From JOPF136 sp035272605 (GTDB lineage Bacteria > Acidobacteriota > Terriglobia > Acidiferrales > UBA7541): 22,332 nt of DNA. The stretch spans positions 1 to 22,332 of the forward strand of contig DATEQM010000140.1 of the NCBI GenBank assembly GCA_035272605.1, given 5' to 3'. Positions 20,542 to 22,332 of the stretch are shown one piece after another. A program made the translations under genes and the position numbers. Each line of letters opens with the position of its first letter. Position 1 is the first letter of the stretch. The notes beneath the pieces are model-generated. The model was not told the DNA's origin, did not search any database, and was given only the letters and a program-made list of their open reading frames with translations.

Positions 20542-21845
20542 GCCGCGCGCTCCCTGCGTCGCAGCCGCACCAGCGTCTCCAGGTGAAAGCTTTGCGGGAA
20601 CATGTCGAACAGCTCGATTTCCGTGATCTCATATGCCTCGGATAGTCCCTTCAAATCGCGCGCCAGCGTGGCCGGATCGCAGGACACGTAGCGAATCTCC
20701 TGCGCGCCGAGCGCCGCCAGGCGCTCACGTACCACGTCGGAGAGGCCCGAGCGCGGCGGATCGAGCAGGACGAGGTCCGGCTGCTCGTTCCAGCGTGGCA
20801 GAAACTCCTCCGCGTCCTGCGTCCGCGCTTCGATTCGTGCGGTCCCGCCCGGTGCGGCGCGAATGTTATCTTCCAGATCGCGCGTGGCCGCGGGATTTCC
20901 CTCCACGGCCAACACGCGCTCGAATCCCGCTGCCAGCGGCAGCGAAAACAGGCCCACGCCGGCGTAAAGATCCAGCGCCAGCCGCCCGCTCGCGCCCGAC
21001 GTGGCTCGCCGCGCCAGCGCCTCCACCAAAAACCGGTTCACTTGGAAAAACGAAAGATGGCCCACGCGGTAACTGCGCTCCCCCACGCGATACCGCAAAT
21101 ATCCCGGCCCGAGCAATTCGAAGCGGTCGCGGCTGGCATCGTGCAGCAGCAGGCTTTCGATCGCCGGGATGGCCTCGCGCAGTCGGCCTCCGAGCGCCTC
21201 CGCCGTCGTTCCTCCCAGATTCGCAAATGAAGCGCCCAGCAGCACGCGAGCGTCCTCGCCATCCGCAAAGGCCTCGAGCTCCGAAAGCGTTGCGGGGATT
21301 TCCCCCCGTTCGACGAGCCCGCGCAACCGCGCCAGCACGTCTTCCAGCGCCGGGCTGAGGATGGGACAGCGCTCCACGGGGCACAGCTCGTGCGAGCCCG
21401 CTTCCAGGTAGCCGATCGCCGCGCCGCCGCCCTCCACCTGCCGCACCTTCCATTGCGCGCGGTTGCGGTAGCCGAACGGCGGCGATGCGTGGACCTCTAC
21501 CGGCCCTTCCCAGCGGAGGCCGCCGAGACGCGAGAGCGTCTCCAGCAGAATTTCCTTTTTGTAGCGCAACTGCGCGTCGTAGGGCAGGTGCTGGTAATGG
21601 CATCCGCCGCAGCGGGTAAAGTAGGGGCACGGAGCGTCCACGCGTTCCGGCGACAGTTCGACGAATTTCTCCACGCGCCCACGCGCGAATTTCTTTTTCT
21701 GCGCGTCCAGCCGTACCGCGACGGTTTCGCCCGGCAGCACGAAGGGCACAAACACCGCCACGCCGTCCGCATGGCCCATGCCTTCGCCGCCATACACGAG
21801 TTTTTCGACTTTGAGTTGCACGCCAGCAGCCGCCGCCGCGCACAT
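20538..21845 (-). CDS. rlmD: TrmA/RlmD-family 23S rRNA (uracil-C5)-methyltransferase
   Basis: This is a 435-residue S-adenosylmethionine-dependent RNA methyltransferase. Residues 8-65 form a TRAM RNA-binding domain. CPYFTRCGGC gives cysteines 73, 79 and 82, which with a Cys near 157 (HELCP) would hold a [4Fe-4S] cluster, as in RumA/RlmD. The catalytic half has LDLYAGVGLFSLPLA (SAM site), LLDPPRSGL and YVSCDPATLARDL with the nucleophilic Cys near 388, ending in SFHLETLVRLRRR with the conserved Glu. The expected product is m5U in 23S rRNA (U1939 or U747 in E. coli numbering); which site is not readable. One base separates it from the upstream methyltransferase stop, and it overlaps comEC by 4 nt, so the three are one operon. 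Confidence 0.9.
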   Translation of the reverse strand: MCAAAAAGVQLKVEKLVYGGEGMGHADGVAVFVPFVLPGETVAVRLDAQKKKFARGRVEKFVELSPERVDAPCPYFTRCGGCHYQHLPYDAQLRYKKEILLETLSRLGGLRWEGPVEVHASPPFGYRNRAQWKVRQVEGGGAAIGYLEAGSHELCPVERCPILSPALEDVLARLRGLVERGEIPATLSELEAFADGEDARVLLGASFANLGGTTAEALGGRLREAIPAIESLLLHDASRDRFELLGPGYLRYRVGERSYRVGHLSFFQVNRFLVEALARRATSGASGRLALDLYAGVGLFSLPLAAGFERVLAVEGNPAATRDLEDNIRAAPGGTARIEARTQDAEEFLPRWNEQPDLVLLDPPRSGLSDVVRERLAALGAQEIRYVSCDPATLARDLKGLSEAYEITEIELFDMFPQSFHLETLVRLRRRERAA

Positions 21846-21846
21846 C

Positions 21847-22332
21847 CTACCAGACGCCGGGTACCAACCGCTGGCGCACGCGCGCGGCGTAGTCCTCGTA
21901 GCCGGGAAGGTTTTTCTTCAGGAAGGCGTCCTCGGTGACGATGCGATAAAACAGCGGCGGAAGGAACAGGAGAGAAATCATCTCCCCCACCCATGATCCC
22001 ATTGCGATTCCGTTGCACACGCTCAGCACGAGCGTTGCGGTGTAACCCGGATGGCGCACCCAGCGGTACGGTCCCCCGGTCACCAGCGTGTGCCCTCGCT
22101 CCGTTTGCAGCCGCACCACGGACGAAAAGAAGCGGTTCGTCCGCATGGCCCACAAAATCAGGCTCAATCCAAGGACGAACCCGACGAGTCCGCCCAGTTG
22201 CACCCCTACCGGAATCGCCGGCGTCCAGTGGAATCGCCCAACATCCAGGCCAGCCGCCAGGAGCTGGACCACGTAGAGGATCATGACAACAAAAAGCCCC
22301 GCGCCCGGCCGCTTTCCTCCCGGGCGCATCCG
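21847..22332 (-). CDS. ICMT-like isoprenylcysteine carboxyl methyltransferase family protein (cut by window edge)
   Basis: About 161 residues are visible and the frame is open to the right edge. An ATG at 22327-22329 would give a complete-looking 160-residue protein. However, LAAGLDVGRFHWTP matches a mid-protein position in relatives of about 215 residues, so roughly 60-80 N-terminal residues probably lie outside the window. Landmarks are ERGHTLVTGGPYRWVRHPGYTA and a C-terminal LPGYEDYAARVRQRLVPGVW, the methyltransferase core of this membrane family, with several hydrophobic segments. Bacterial members are mostly uncharacterised SAM-dependent methyltransferases of small or lipid substrates. 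The TAG stop is one base before rlmD. It is a distant relative of the gene at 16172-16741, sharing the GPY-W-R-P pattern but differing elsewhere. Confidence 0.8.
   Translation of the reverse strand, partial: RMRPGGKRPGAGLFVVMILYVVQLLAAGLDVGRFHWTPAIPVGVQLGGLVGFVLGLSLILWAMRTNRFFSSVVRLQTERGHTLVTGGPYRWVRHPGYTATLVLSVCNGIAMGSWVGEMISLLFLPPLFYRIVTEDAFLKKNLPGYEDYAARVRQRLVPGVW

Noticed and set aside
16172..22332. Possibility that the two ICMT-like genes are a recent duplication
   Set aside because: They share only the family core pattern (GPY-W-R-P and the C-terminal EYARR-like region) and differ in helix layout and operon, so they are distant family members.
1..22332. Mobile element, prophage, CRISPR or defence island
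   Set aside because: No transposase, integrase, phage, Cas or restriction genes, no spacer-repeat array, and coding style is uniform; only short REP-like palindromes were found.

Overview
The window is high-GC, gene-dense DNA from a Gram-negative (diderm) bacterium. The set of LPS inner-core genes, the gene repertoire and the GTAG-headed palindromic repeats best suggest an Acidobacteriota genome; this taxonomic call is an inference. There are 19 gene calls, two of them cut by the window edges and one interrupted by an in-frame stop. No rRNA, tRNA, CRISPR array, insertion sequence or phage gene was seen. No gap between genes exceeds 300 bp; the longest are 277-450, 2086-2238, 8511-8632 and 9296-9425, and each carries a promoter-like or palindromic element.

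Left part (1-9295). A HI0933-type flavoprotein runs off the left edge on the minus strand. A YbiT-type ABC-F ATPase lies on the plus strand, apparently leaderless with a TTG start. A tight minus-strand group follows: APC-family amino-acid permease, a secreted S1/P1-nuclease-like protein with altered metal ligands, an adenosine-deaminase-family enzyme, and purS. Next are a PcrA/UvrD helicase, preceded by a tandem palindromic repeat pair, and a secreted protein of unknown function.

Centre (9363-16741). Seven plus-strand genes overlap at every junction by 4 or 8 nt: a fused waaA-lpxK gene, waaF, gmhB, hldA, hldC, waaC and a Ste14/ICMT-like membrane methyltransferase. Together they cover lipid A 4'-phosphorylation, Kdo transfer, most of ADP-heptose synthesis and addition of two heptoses. 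The terminal methyltransferase is the most intriguing member, because a Ste14-like enzyme in Leptospira methylates a lipid A phosphate. gmhA and hldD are not present here.

Right part (16804-22332). A small unknown gene and a DUF2007-like gene diverge from a shared symmetric -10 region. Then comes a minus-strand operon: a second ICMT-like methyltransferase (cut by the right edge), rlmD-type rRNA methyltransferase, comEC and a DUF4442 gene. The DUF4442 gene has TAG where the family has a conserved Trp codon.
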